The notes under the pieces are model-generated. The model did not search any database and was not told the DNA's origin. It saw only the letters and a list, made by a program, of their open reading frames with translations. Position numbers and translations under genes: made by a program. DNA of 64,000 nt. Source: an uncultured Hymenobacter sp. (lineage in GTDB: Bacteria > Bacteroidota > Bacteroidia > Cytophagales > Hymenobacteraceae). Below, one piece after another: positions 47,251-55,358 of this stretch. Each line of letters opens with the position of its first letter. Positions within the stretch are counted from its first letter, which is position 1. The DNA is taken from the NCBI GenBank assembly GCA_913776615.1, contig CAJYPK010000009.1, positions 1 to 64,000 of the forward strand, read 5' to 3'.

Positions 47251-49559
47251 TTGCCCCGTATTACCTCAACCCAGCCCCGGTAGCGGGCACCCGTTACCTC
47301 GTTGCTGAGCAGGTAATAATACATGCCGCTGGCCTGCCCCGTAGCATTCCAGCTGTTGTCGTAGCGCGCCCGGTCGTATACCTGCCGGCCCCAGCGGTCG
47401 AATATGCTCAGGTGCCACTCCGCGGCGGTAAGACCTTTCAGCGTAAAAAACTCGTTGGCCTGGTCGCCATTGGGCGTGATAATATTGGGAATGACAATGG
47501 GGCAGTTAGCCGCCGTAATTACCCGCGTGGCACTGGCGGGGCAGCTAGTGGCCGTAGTGCGGATTTCTACCGAATATTGTCCGGGCCCGGGCGCCCGGTA
47601 GGTAGCCGCGGTAGAACCGTCCGGCCAGCGGTACAGGGTGCCGGCCGGTTGAGGATTCGTTCGCAATACCAGGGTCGCATTGGGGCAAATCGCCGTGTCA
47701 GCCCCCAGACTCACGCTCGGCTTTGTTCCCAGCCGTACTTGGCTAGTCGCCGCGCCCGTACAGCCCTGGGGAGTAGTCACGAGCACCGTGTAAGTACCAC
47801 TAGCCTGCGCCAGGTAGGTGGCGCTGGTGCTGCCATCCTGCCAGCGGTACGTACTGCCCGCCGGCTGCCCACCGGGCCGCAGCAGCACCGACGAAGCGCA
47901 CACCAACGTATCGAGCGGAAGACGGGGACGAGGTACCGCGTTGAGCGTCACGTTGACGGCGGCCGTGCTCGCGCAACCAGCGGCCGAGGTGACGGTCACG
48001 CTGTAGCGGCCACTGGCTTGGGCCAGATACGTAGCACCCGTACTGCCGTCCTGCCACCGGTAGGTACTGCCCGCTGGCTGCGCGTTAGCTGATACTAAAA
48101 ACTGACTGGCGCATACTGCGACATCATTACCCAGGCTCACTTGAGGCAGCGGCGACACAACCACCGCCTGCCTAACTACCAGCGGATTAACCACCCCTGG
48201 CACTTCGACGATCATCGTTACCTGATAAGTGCCTGCGGTAGCGTAGGTATGCGTGGGGGTCAATCCCGTAGCCGCGTTGGCACCGCCCGAGGCAGGGTCA
48301 CCGAAGTCCCAGCTGACTACTATCCCGCTAGCTGCCGGCTGCACGGCACCAGCAAACGCGGTGGCCGAGCCGGCGCAGGTCGGAGAGAACGTGAAAGTAG
48401 CGTTGTAAATAGGGGCGTAAGTATTTGCAAAATTTGGCAAGCCATTAAGTCCTTGTCTATTAGCTAAGCTCACGGCTTGCCGCCTATAGTCGCAGGCCGC
48501 ACCTAGGGCGTTTGGATTCTGAATGACATTTAAAAAAGTATTGCCATAAGAAACTACATAAATCCTATTATCTGGACCTAATAACAGATTACCTAACCGT
48601 TCAGCACTAGCAATAACTGTAGCCGAATTTACAATTGCCGCCGATGAGCCAGCTAACAAGTTGTACTGCGTGATTTCTCCTGCCAAAGAATAGCTTGTAT
48701 AAAGCTTAGTATTATCCGGAGAAAACTCTACACCATAGGTATAGTCGTGCAAGGCTAGTAGCAGGTAATTTGTAACCCCGCCAGTAGCATTATTAAAGTC
48801 ATACAGCTCACACTGTGCATCACGTTGAGCCAGTGCTAAATGACGGCCATCCGGTGAAGCGCGCATACAGCCGACTGCATTACCCGCACTAAAAAAGCTG
48901 CCTCCACCTTGGTGAATAGGACCTACGTTGCTCACCACCGGCACGGTACTAATTCCGGTAGGCGAAAGTAAAAAAGAATAAAAAGCATTGGACTGCCAGC
49001 CATGCACTACTATCCAATAGTCCCGCCCGTTAGCATGGCGTACAGCTGTCAGCTTTTCAGTTAGCTTTCCACCTACAAAAGGCGTAGGTAATACCACACC
49101 CTTAGTAGCTGTAACGTCTCCCAGCCCCCCGCGCAATCTAAAATCAAGAATAGAATACCGAAGGCCTCCTACCAGATTATTTTCGATGGCATCAAGGCAG
49201 AACAGATAAGCTTTATCAGCGGCCTCTCCTGGCATCGGTAATAAGAGGGCTCCTTGAGAAGTAGAGTTGTTTCCACCTAGACCTGAGCGCCCGTTAGGCA
49301 TCTGCTGGTGTTGACTATCCCATACTATCTCCCCATTACTATAAGCTAGTAATTGTCCACTAGCGTCTGACAGCACAGTACAACCTTCGTAGGTTAACAT
49401 ATTGCTGTTGGTAAGTGCCGTAATACCATTGTTAGTAAACTTGATGCCAGCACGGTCACCAAAGTACCAGTTCTGCGTCTGAGCCCAGCCGTCAAACAGA
49501 CTAAAACTGCTAAGCAAGTACAGAAGTAGTCCGAACTTTGTAAAGTAGTTATTTCTCAT
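47247..49559 (-). CDS. Gliding-type C-terminal domain (CHU_C) surface protein with PKD domain
   Basis: A 770-residue T9SS-type B cargo. It has a signal peptide (MRNNYFTKFGLLLYLLSSFSLFDGWA) and an N-terminal β-propeller-like region (about 30-390, NWYFGDRAGIKFTNNGI and CMRASPDGRHLALAQRD). A PKD domain follows (about 390-470, WDFGDPASGG, THTYATAGTYQVTM), then three Ig-like repeats with near-identical YRWQDGSTxATYLAQASG segments. The end is the CHU_C/gliding domain (FFTLKGLTAAEWHLSIFDRWGRQVYD, YYYLLSNEVTGARYRGWVEV). The 5' half (about 48410-49559) is AT-rich and the 3' half GC-rich. It is inserted convergently inside the nonulosonate cluster. Confidence 0.88.
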   Translation of the reverse strand: MRNNYFTKFGLLLYLLSSFSLFDGWAQTQNWYFGDRAGIKFTNNGITALTNSNMLTYEGCTVLSDASGQLLAYSNGEIVWDSQHQQMPNGRSGLGGNNSTSQGALLLPMPGEAADKAYLFCLDAIENNLVGGLRYSILDFRLRGGLGDVTATKGVVLPTPFVGGKLTEKLTAVRHANGRDYWIVVHGWQSNAFYSFLLSPTGISTVPVVSNVGPIHQGGGSFFSAGNAVGCMRASPDGRHLALAQRDAQCELYDFNNATGGVTNYLLLALHDYTYGVEFSPDNTKLYTSYSLAGEITQYNLLAGSSAAIVNSATVIASAERLGNLLLGPDNRIYVVSYGNTFLNVIQNPNALGAACDYRRQAVSLANRQGLNGLPNFANTYAPIYNATFTFSPTCAGSATAFAGAVQPAASGIVVSWDFGDPASGGANAATGLTPTHTYATAGTYQVTMIVEVPGVVNPLVVRQAVVVSPLPQVSLGNDVAVCASQFLVSANAQPAGSTYRWQDGSTGATYLAQASGRYSVTVTSAAGCASTAAVNVTLNAVPRPRLPLDTLVCASSVLLRPGGQPAGSTYRWQDGSTSATYLAQASGTYTVLVTTPQGCTGAATSQVRLGTKPSVSLGADTAICPNATLVLRTNPQPAGTLYRWPDGSTAATYRAPGPGQYSVEIRTTATSCPASATRVITAANCPIVIPNIITPNGDQANEFFTLKGLTAAEWHLSIFDRWGRQVYDRARYDNSWNATGQASGMYYYLLSNEVTGARYRGWVEVIRGN

Positions 49560-49724
49560 CTATCGCCTTTAATTTCAAATAAGATAATTACTCTGGCAAA
49601 AGTAACGCCGCCCTCTTATTGTCTAGCCCTCAAGCAACGTAGAAATCGCTATTACCGGCTTATGAAACGATCCCCAGTAATTTAAGATGAGCTCTACGGC
49701 GGGCGCTCTGTTATGCAAAAGCAA

Positions 49725-49732
49725 TAGCTTTG
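49725..49732 (+). promoter_or_regulatory. -7 element for the pseG-pseH fusion
   Basis: TAGCTTTG matches TAnnTTTG and ends six bases before the ATG at 49739, so the transcript may be leaderless. It is divergent from the gliding-domain gene. Confidence 0.5.
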
Positions 49733-49738
49733 CAGTTG

Positions 49739-51256
49739 ATGTCTCCTCATGCGCTCGATCTTCCTGCCCGCCACTTATTTTTCAGAGTTGATGGCTCTAC
49801 CGCTACTGGCTTAGGGCACTTAATCCGCTGCCAAGCACTAGCTCAAGCGCTTCAACCTGCGTTTAAAGCCACATTCGTCATCCGAGATGCTGCTGTTTCT
49901 ATTCATCAGCAGCTAGCAGCAGCAACCTTCTCAACACAAGCTGTACCCGCTGGCATACCTGCGGGCTTACCTGAAGCACAATGGCTTGCTAAGCAACTTA
50001 CCACGTCAGATATTCTAGTATTAGATGGCTATCATTTTGGCTATTCTTACCAAGAATGCCTTGTAGCTACCGGTGCGGCCTTGGTTTGCCTTGATGACCT
50101 CATTACTCCTCCAGCTTGGGCAACGGCTGTTCTCAATCAAGCTGGCGGTATCGCACCAGCCGCCTACGCTCAGGTCCCACTAGCACGGCTTCTGTTAGGA
50201 CCAGCTTACGCCTTGTTACGGCCTGAATTTTGGCGCTGTGCTCCAACAACTACGTCAACTGCTGGTGAGCTCCGCCTTTTTCTAAACATGGGTGGCGCTG
50301 ATCCTTTGAACGAAACAGCAGTTCTTTTACCATTAATAAGGCAGCAATTTCCCCATTTTTCCCTACAGGTAGTCACTGGTGCGGCCTATTTATACCACTC
50401 TGAACTACAAGAGCTTTCTCAATCAATGGGGGAGGCTGTAACTCTTCATCATGACTTATCCGCAGCGGCACTGGCTGCCTTGCTAGCTACCTGTCAAGTT
50501 TTCGTATGTCCACCTAGTGGTGTTGCTTATGAATGCTGTGCAGTCGGTGGGGCTCTCTTATTACACCCCACGGCTGAAAATCAGCGCTCACTCTTCCATT
50601 TTTTAGTGCAGCAAGGCTTAGGCCTTCCCCTAACCGAGGGATTACATTTAAAAATTGAAGAACTACTGTATTTAGCAACGCAGCAAATGCAGCGCCAACG
50701 GAAATTATTCGATGGGCAGGCCGCACAACGGCTACAGGCCGTTTTTGGGAAACTCGCGGATGAACAACTTTATACTATTCGCCGGGCTGTTCAACAGGAC
50801 GTATTTCTTTATTTCAAATGGGCAAATGACTCGATGGTACGCCACAATGCAACTCATACCGAGCCCATAGCTTGGCCTACGCATGTGGCATGGTTTCACA
50901 AACGGCTGCGTGATGAAGATTGCTATCTGTACCTGCTACTTACCCCTAATGGTGACCCTATCGGCCAGGTACGCGTTGAGTTTGAAGAGCCAACCCAACC
51001 CGGTATTATCGATTACTCGCTGGATGCTGTTTATCGGGGACAGGGGTTAGGCCGATTACTATTGCAACGTGCCTTGCAGCAATTGCGACTTGACCGCCCC
51101 GCTCTAGCTGGTGGGGCCGTGCAAGGCCAAGTCAAAGCTAGAAACCGAGCTTCTTGCAGGGTATTCGAAGAGTTGCGGTTTGTGCGACAAGCAGCCGTTA
51201 CTTTGCAGGATGAAGCGTACGAGATTTTTCAGTTGCGCTTCCCATCTGCTTCTTAA
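49739..51256 (+). CDS. PseG-PseH fusion: UDP-sugar hydrolase plus N-acetyltransferase
   Basis: One 505-residue chain carries two consecutive pseudaminate steps. Residues 1-340 are PseG, a GT-B-like UDP-2,4-diacetamido-sugar hydrolase. It opens HLFFRVDGSTATGLGHLIRCQALAQAL (the catalytic His region), with LVCLDDLITPP, RLFLNMGGADPLNETAV and CPPSGVAYECCAVGGALL. Residues about 345-505 are a GNAT acetyltransferase like PseH, with TIRRAVQQDVFLYFKWAND, YSLDAVYRGQGLGRLLLQRAL (acetyl-CoA loop) and VFEELRFVRQA. Separate proteins do these steps in Campylobacter. The region is AT-rich compared with pseB and pseC. pseI follows after 9 bases. Confidence 0.85.
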   Translation: MSPHALDLPARHLFFRVDGSTATGLGHLIRCQALAQALQPAFKATFVIRDAAVSIHQQLAAATFSTQAVPAGIPAGLPEAQWLAKQLTTSDILVLDGYHFGYSYQECLVATGAALVCLDDLITPPAWATAVLNQAGGIAPAAYAQVPLARLLLGPAYALLRPEFWRCAPTTTSTAGELRLFLNMGGADPLNETAVLLPLIRQQFPHFSLQVVTGAAYLYHSELQELSQSMGEAVTLHHDLSAAALAALLATCQVFVCPPSGVAYECCAVGGALLLHPTAENQRSLFHFLVQQGLGLPLTEGLHLKIEELLYLATQQMQRQRKLFDGQAAQRLQAVFGKLADEQLYTIRRAVQQDVFLYFKWANDSMVRHNATHTEPIAWPTHVAWFHKRLRDEDCYLYLLLTPNGDPIGQVRVEFEEPTQPGIIDYSLDAVYRGQGLGRLLLQRALQQLRLDRPALAGGAVQGQVKARNRASCRVFEELRFVRQAAVTLQDEAYEIFQLRFPSAS

Positions 51257-51265
51257 ATTATTATT

Positions 51266-52315
51266 ATGCAAGATATCGTATTAGGTACACACCGCATCGG
51301 TATAGGACATCCCCCCTTTATTATCGCGGAAATGTCAGGTAATCATGGCCAGTCATTAGAGCGTGCGCTTGCCATTGTAGATGCTGCCGCAGATGCTGGC
51401 TGCCAAGGGCTTAAGATTCAAACCAGCACGCCCGATATGCTTACGCTCAATAGCCGTGAGCCCGATTTTGTAGTACAGGGTGCTAACCAAGATTGGGAGG
51501 GCCAGTCACTCTATGAACTATATACTACTAATTTCACACCCTTTGAGTGGCATGCCGCTATTTTCGCCCGAGCTCAAGCGCGTGGTATGGTTGGCTTTAG
51601 CTCGCCATTCGGTATCGAAGCTATCGATTTTCTAGAGAGCGTAAATTGTCCAGCTTATAAGATTGCTTCTTTTGAGAATAACTGGCCTGCACTCATTCGG
51701 CGAGCAGCCCAAACGGGCAAACCAGTTATTATTTCAACCGGGATGGCTAGTCTAGCTGATTTGGAGCGCGTGGTGAATATTATGCGTTCGGAGGGCAACG
51801 AGCAACTTGTGTTACTCAAATGCACTAGCACCTATCCTGCTGAGCCAGCTAACACAAACCTGCGTACTATTCCTCATTTGCGTGAGCTATTTGATTGCCA
51901 AGTAGGTCTCTCCGATCATACACTAGGCACCGGCGTTGGGGTCGCCGCCACGGTACTTGGAGCTACAGTCATTGAAAAGCATCTTACACTAAATCGTGCA
52001 GACGGCGGGCCAGATTCGTCCTTCTCCATGGAGCCTACTGAAATGGCACGCTTAGTACAGGAGTGTCGGCAGGCACAACAGGCGCTAGGTACCATTTACT
52101 ACGGCCCTACCCAAGCCGAACAAAAATCCCTAGGCTTTCGGCGCTCAATTTATGTAGTAGAGAATATTGCTGAAGGCGAGCTTTTTACTACGAAAAATAT
52201 TCGGGTTATCCGCCCAGGATATGGCTTACCGCCGCACTTTCTGCCGCAGATAATAGGACGCCCAGCGCGTCAGGCCCTACGAAGAGGCACAGCTCTCGAT
52301 TGGGCAATGCTGTAA
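51266..52315 (+). CDS. pseI: Pseudaminic acid synthase
   Basis: PseI condenses PEP with 2,4-diacetamido-2,4,6-trideoxy-altrose to form pseudaminic acid, in the NeuB family. The 349-residue protein shows IIAEMSGNHGQSLERALAIVDAAA, CQGLKIQTSTPDML, GMVGFSSPFGIEAIDFL, YKIASFENNW, IISTGMASLADLE, LLKCTSTYPAE and GLSDHTLGTGVGVAA, then VIEKHLTLNRADGGPDSSFSMEP. The C-terminal antifreeze-like SAF domain (YVVENIAEGELFTTKNIRVIRPG) is present. The length is standard. It follows pseGH by 9 bases and precedes the acyltransferase by 37. Confidence 0.92.
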   Translation: MQDIVLGTHRIGIGHPPFIIAEMSGNHGQSLERALAIVDAAADAGCQGLKIQTSTPDMLTLNSREPDFVVQGANQDWEGQSLYELYTTNFTPFEWHAAIFARAQARGMVGFSSPFGIEAIDFLESVNCPAYKIASFENNWPALIRRAAQTGKPVIISTGMASLADLERVVNIMRSEGNEQLVLLKCTSTYPAEPANTNLRTIPHLRELFDCQVGLSDHTLGTGVGVAATVLGATVIEKHLTLNRADGGPDSSFSMEPTEMARLVQECRQAQQALGTIYYGPTQAEQKSLGFRRSIYVVENIAEGELFTTKNIRVIRPGYGLPPHFLPQIIGRPARQALRRGTALDWAML

Positions 52316-52352
52316 CAGGCTGTTTTTTTAAAAAACTACTCACTTGTATTGA

Positions 52353-53291
52353 ATGCAGATTCATCGCTTTGAAAATGGCAGCTACATCATTGCCGAGCAT
52401 TTAACACTCGGGCATAATGTACAGGTAGGTCCCAATACAACTATCCGGGCCACCGAATGCATTATTGGCGATGATGTTACTATCGGCAACCACAATTCGT
52501 TTTTAGTGGGCCAGCGCCTTGAGATCGGTGCCCTTACTACTATAGGCAGCCATAATACACTCACGGCCCGCACCATAAAGCTAGGGGAATATGTGTTCTG
52601 GGACTCGCATGTCACGGTAGGGCACGGGGGTAAATTCAGTCCTGACGCGCACCTCACGGTAGGGTCATACTCTATGATTTGCGCTCGCATTACACTCAAT
52701 ACTAATCACCGCATCGACATTGGCGAGTACGTGGGAATTGGAGAGGACGTAGCTGTTTGGACGCATGGCTCTTTTCTACCCATTCTAGATGGATTTCCTG
52801 CTGATTTTGGGCCTGTCAGCATTGGGCACCATGTATGGCTACCGGCCCGTACTACCGTACTCCCCAATCGCCGCATTGGCAATAATGTCGTCATTGGCAC
52901 TAATTCTCTTATCAACAAAGATTTACCTGATGGGTGCCTAGCTGGTGGAATTCCAGTGAAAATATTAAGAGAAAATATTTACCCCTCTATAAACACGGAG
53001 CGCAACCACCACCTTGTACGCCAGATACTGCATGACTATGCCGAACTAGCCACCTATAAAGACCTGCATGCTGAACTCAATTATGACGAGGCTAGCCAGG
53101 TTATTTATTGCAACGGGGTAACGTTCGATTTAATAACGATGCAAACTTCTGGCTCTTTCACGCCGACTGAAGAAGACTTTCGTGATTACCTGCGCAGAAG
53201 AGGCATAAAATTTTATACCGGCAAGCCTTTCACTTCTGTTTTACCAGAGGAGTACCGCAATTTGCTCTACCCAGCCAATGAGTTGTTTTAG
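52353..53291 (+). CDS. Hexapeptide-repeat acyltransferase (left-handed β-helix)
   Basis: A 312-residue protein whose N-terminal two-thirds is an array of hexapeptide repeats (LGHNVQVGPNTTIRATECIIGDDVTIGNHN and so on, about residues 15-200). This is the trimeric β-helix of WbbJ/NodL-type O- or N-acyltransferases. The catalytic His is probably in THGSFLPI or NTNHRI. The C-terminal 100 residues (about 210-312) form an extra α/β extension of unknown function. In this locus it may acetylate the nonulosonate or a neighbouring sugar. The gene overlaps PIG-L by 14 bases, so they are translationally coupled. Confidence 0.82.
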   Translation: MQIHRFENGSYIIAEHLTLGHNVQVGPNTTIRATECIIGDDVTIGNHNSFLVGQRLEIGALTTIGSHNTLTARTIKLGEYVFWDSHVTVGHGGKFSPDAHLTVGSYSMICARITLNTNHRIDIGEYVGIGEDVAVWTHGSFLPILDGFPADFGPVSIGHHVWLPARTTVLPNRRIGNNVVIGTNSLINKDLPDGCLAGGIPVKILRENIYPSINTERNHHLVRQILHDYAELATYKDLHAELNYDEASQVIYCNGVTFDLITMQTSGSFTPTEEDFRDYLRRRGIKFYTGKPFTSVLPEEYRNLLYPANELF

Positions 53292-53991
53292 CATTGAAAA
53301 TCAACGCATACTCGTCGTAGTAGCACACCCAGATGATGAACTTCTGGGCCTTGGAGCAAGTATTCATCGGCTAGTTCATCGGCATGGCTGTCTGGCAAGG
53401 GCCGTAATCCTAGGTGAAGGCCTTACCTCGCGCTCCGCTACCCGCGAGCCGGAGCTTTGGGCCGCTGATTTGGCTACCCATCGGGGTAATATTGCTCGGG
53501 CGGCGGCGGCCATTGGCTATTCTTCTACAGGAATCTACGACTTTGCCGACAATCGCTTCGACTCGGTTGATTTATTAGATATTATTAAGGTTGTAGAGCA
53601 GGAAAAAGAGTCGTTCCAACCAAATCTCATTTTCACTCACCACGGCGGTGATACGAATATTGACCACCGCCGCACCTTTGAGGCCGTTATTACGGCTTGT
53701 CGGCCGCTCCCTGGTGAGCCCGAGCGCACTATCCTCGCCTGCGAGACTCCATCATCCACCGAATGGCAGGCGGCTAGTTACCCACAGCCCTTCCTACCCA
53801 ATTTTTTCTTAACTGTAGCTGAAGAAGATATAGCTGCCAAGGTCGCCGGGATGGAAGCCTATGAGTTTGAACGGCGCGCCTACCCTCACCCACGCTCGCC
53901 AGAGGCTTTACGGCTGCTAGCTCAGCGCTGGGGAGTAGTCACTGGCCAACCTTTTGCAGAGGCATTTATGCTCGTGCGACACATCGGCTAA
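53278..53991 (+). CDS. PIG-L/LmbE family deacetylase
   Basis: Zinc-dependent N-deacetylase of 237 residues, the family that removes acetyl groups from sugar amines. The zinc site is AHPDDELLGLGA near the N-terminus and HHGGDTNIDHR in the middle. It lacks a signal peptide, so it works in the cytoplasm on a precursor. Together with the overlapping acyltransferase it could exchange the N-acyl group on the nonulosonate or another sugar of the surface polymer, giving a variant N-acylated product. The gene is still in the AT-rich part of the locus. Confidence 0.88.
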   Translation: MSCFSIENQRILVVVAHPDDELLGLGASIHRLVHRHGCLARAVILGEGLTSRSATREPELWAADLATHRGNIARAAAAIGYSSTGIYDFADNRFDSVDLLDIIKVVEQEKESFQPNLIFTHHGGDTNIDHRRTFEAVITACRPLPGEPERTILACETPSSTEWQAASYPQPFLPNFFLTVAEEDIAAKVAGMEAYEFERRAYPHPRSPEALRLLAQRWGVVTGQPFAEAFMLVRHIG

Positions 53992-54040
53992 ACTAGACTA
54001 GCGCCTAGCGCTGTCTAGAAAGCCATTCCTACTAAAAGAT

Positions 54041-55345
54041 ATGTTTCGCCCCTCTTCCCGTACTGTTCGGCTGCGAGACATTCTCTACGTTCGTTTCACA
54101 AGCCATTTCGTTAATTTTCCAGCTTCCATTCTCGCCAGCATCTCCCCCGCCAACCCGCTCCGACGCTTAGCCCGGGTGGTTGCCTACGCCGGGCTGCGGC
54201 TGGTGGGGCACCTGTTTCAACCGCCGCGCAATCCCGAGCAGCTGCGCGGCGCGGTGTGGCTCTACGTGGTGAGCGCCAATAACTACGACGCGCTCGGCTT
54301 TATTAAAGAAGGCCGTCCCGATGCGGTGCTGGTGGCGGGGCAGGGTAAGAATATCGGACGCTACGGCCGGCTGGTCAACCGACTTTCGCTGCGGCGTAAG
54401 ATTTTGTACTACTGGCAGTACCCGGCGGCGCTGCTGGGCCTGCGCCGGCTGGTGGGGGGCCGGGCGCTGCGCTTTTTCGATTTAATTTTTTACGCCATTG
54501 GCTACTACGAGGTGTACCGGCGGGCGCTACGCCACTACCGCCCGCGGGCCGTGGTATTTGCCAACGACCACAACGACGACGCCCGCGCCCTGCTGCTGGC
54601 CTGCCGCGCCGAGGGCGTGCCCACGGCCTACGTGCAGCACGCCAGCGTGAGCACCAATTTCCCCCCCCTAAGCTTCGACCTCAGTCTGCTCGAAGGCCAG
54701 GACGCGCTGGACAAATACCGGCAGTGCGGCCCCGTGCACGGCCGCGTGGCGCTGGTGGGCATGCCCAAGGCCGATACCTTCCTGGCCCAGCGCAACACTG
54801 CGCCGCAGGTATGCCGGGTGGCCGTGGCCTGCAACCTGCTCGACGAGCTGCCGGCCCTGGCCGATACGCTGACTTACCTGCTGCGCGAGCTGCCCGAGTT
54901 GACCTTCACCCTACGCCCCCACCCCGGCGACCAACGCGACTTCGCGGCCCTGCGCCAGGCACTGCCCACCTTGCAGTGGAGCGACCCGCGGCAGGAAAAC
55001 GTCTTCCAATTTTTGCAGGCGCACGATGCGCTCGTGGCGGCCGATACCAGCACCCACCTCGAAGCCACGTTGCTCAACGTGGCCAGCGTATACTACCGCT
55101 TCTCACCCTCGCCCACTTTGGCCGATTACTACGGCTACGCCGCCCACGGCCTCAGCGAGTGGGCGCACTCGCCCGCCGAGCTGACCGCCGCCCTGCGCCG
55201 CCTGGCCCAGCACAAGCCCGCCGACCTCTACCGCCGCGCCGCCTACTACAACGCCACCCTGGGCACGCCCGACGAGGGCCACAGCCGGGCGCTGGCCCTG
55301 CGCCGGCTGGCCGAGTGGCTGGCCGACCCGGTAGCCGGGGCGTAG
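54041..55345 (+). CDS. Putative GT-B glycosyltransferase
   Basis: A 434-residue protein that I place as a GT-B-like transferase by pattern. A C-terminal Rossmann-like half (ALVGMPKADTFL, VAVACNLLDELPALADTL, FTLRPHPGDQRDFAAL) and the stretch VAADTSTHLEATLLNVASVYYRFSP resemble the donor-binding part of CDP-glycerol/Kdo-type transferases. The N-terminal half is basic. In this locus it is a candidate for adding the nonulosonic acid to its acceptor, but no direct evidence supports that. The first about 100 bases are AT-rich and then the composition returns to GC-rich. An HPGD motif supports family similarity only. Confidence 0.6.
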   Translation: MFRPSSRTVRLRDILYVRFTSHFVNFPASILASISPANPLRRLARVVAYAGLRLVGHLFQPPRNPEQLRGAVWLYVVSANNYDALGFIKEGRPDAVLVAGQGKNIGRYGRLVNRLSLRRKILYYWQYPAALLGLRRLVGGRALRFFDLIFYAIGYYEVYRRALRHYRPRAVVFANDHNDDARALLLACRAEGVPTAYVQHASVSTNFPPLSFDLSLLEGQDALDKYRQCGPVHGRVALVGMPKADTFLAQRNTAPQVCRVAVACNLLDELPALADTLTYLLRELPELTFTLRPHPGDQRDFAALRQALPTLQWSDPRQENVFQFLQAHDALVAADTSTHLEATLLNVASVYYRFSPSPTLADYYGYAAHGLSEWAHSPAELTAALRRLAQHKPADLYRRAAYYNATLGTPDEGHSRALALRRLAEWLADPVAGA

Positions 55346-55358
55346 CTTTGGGGGTATT

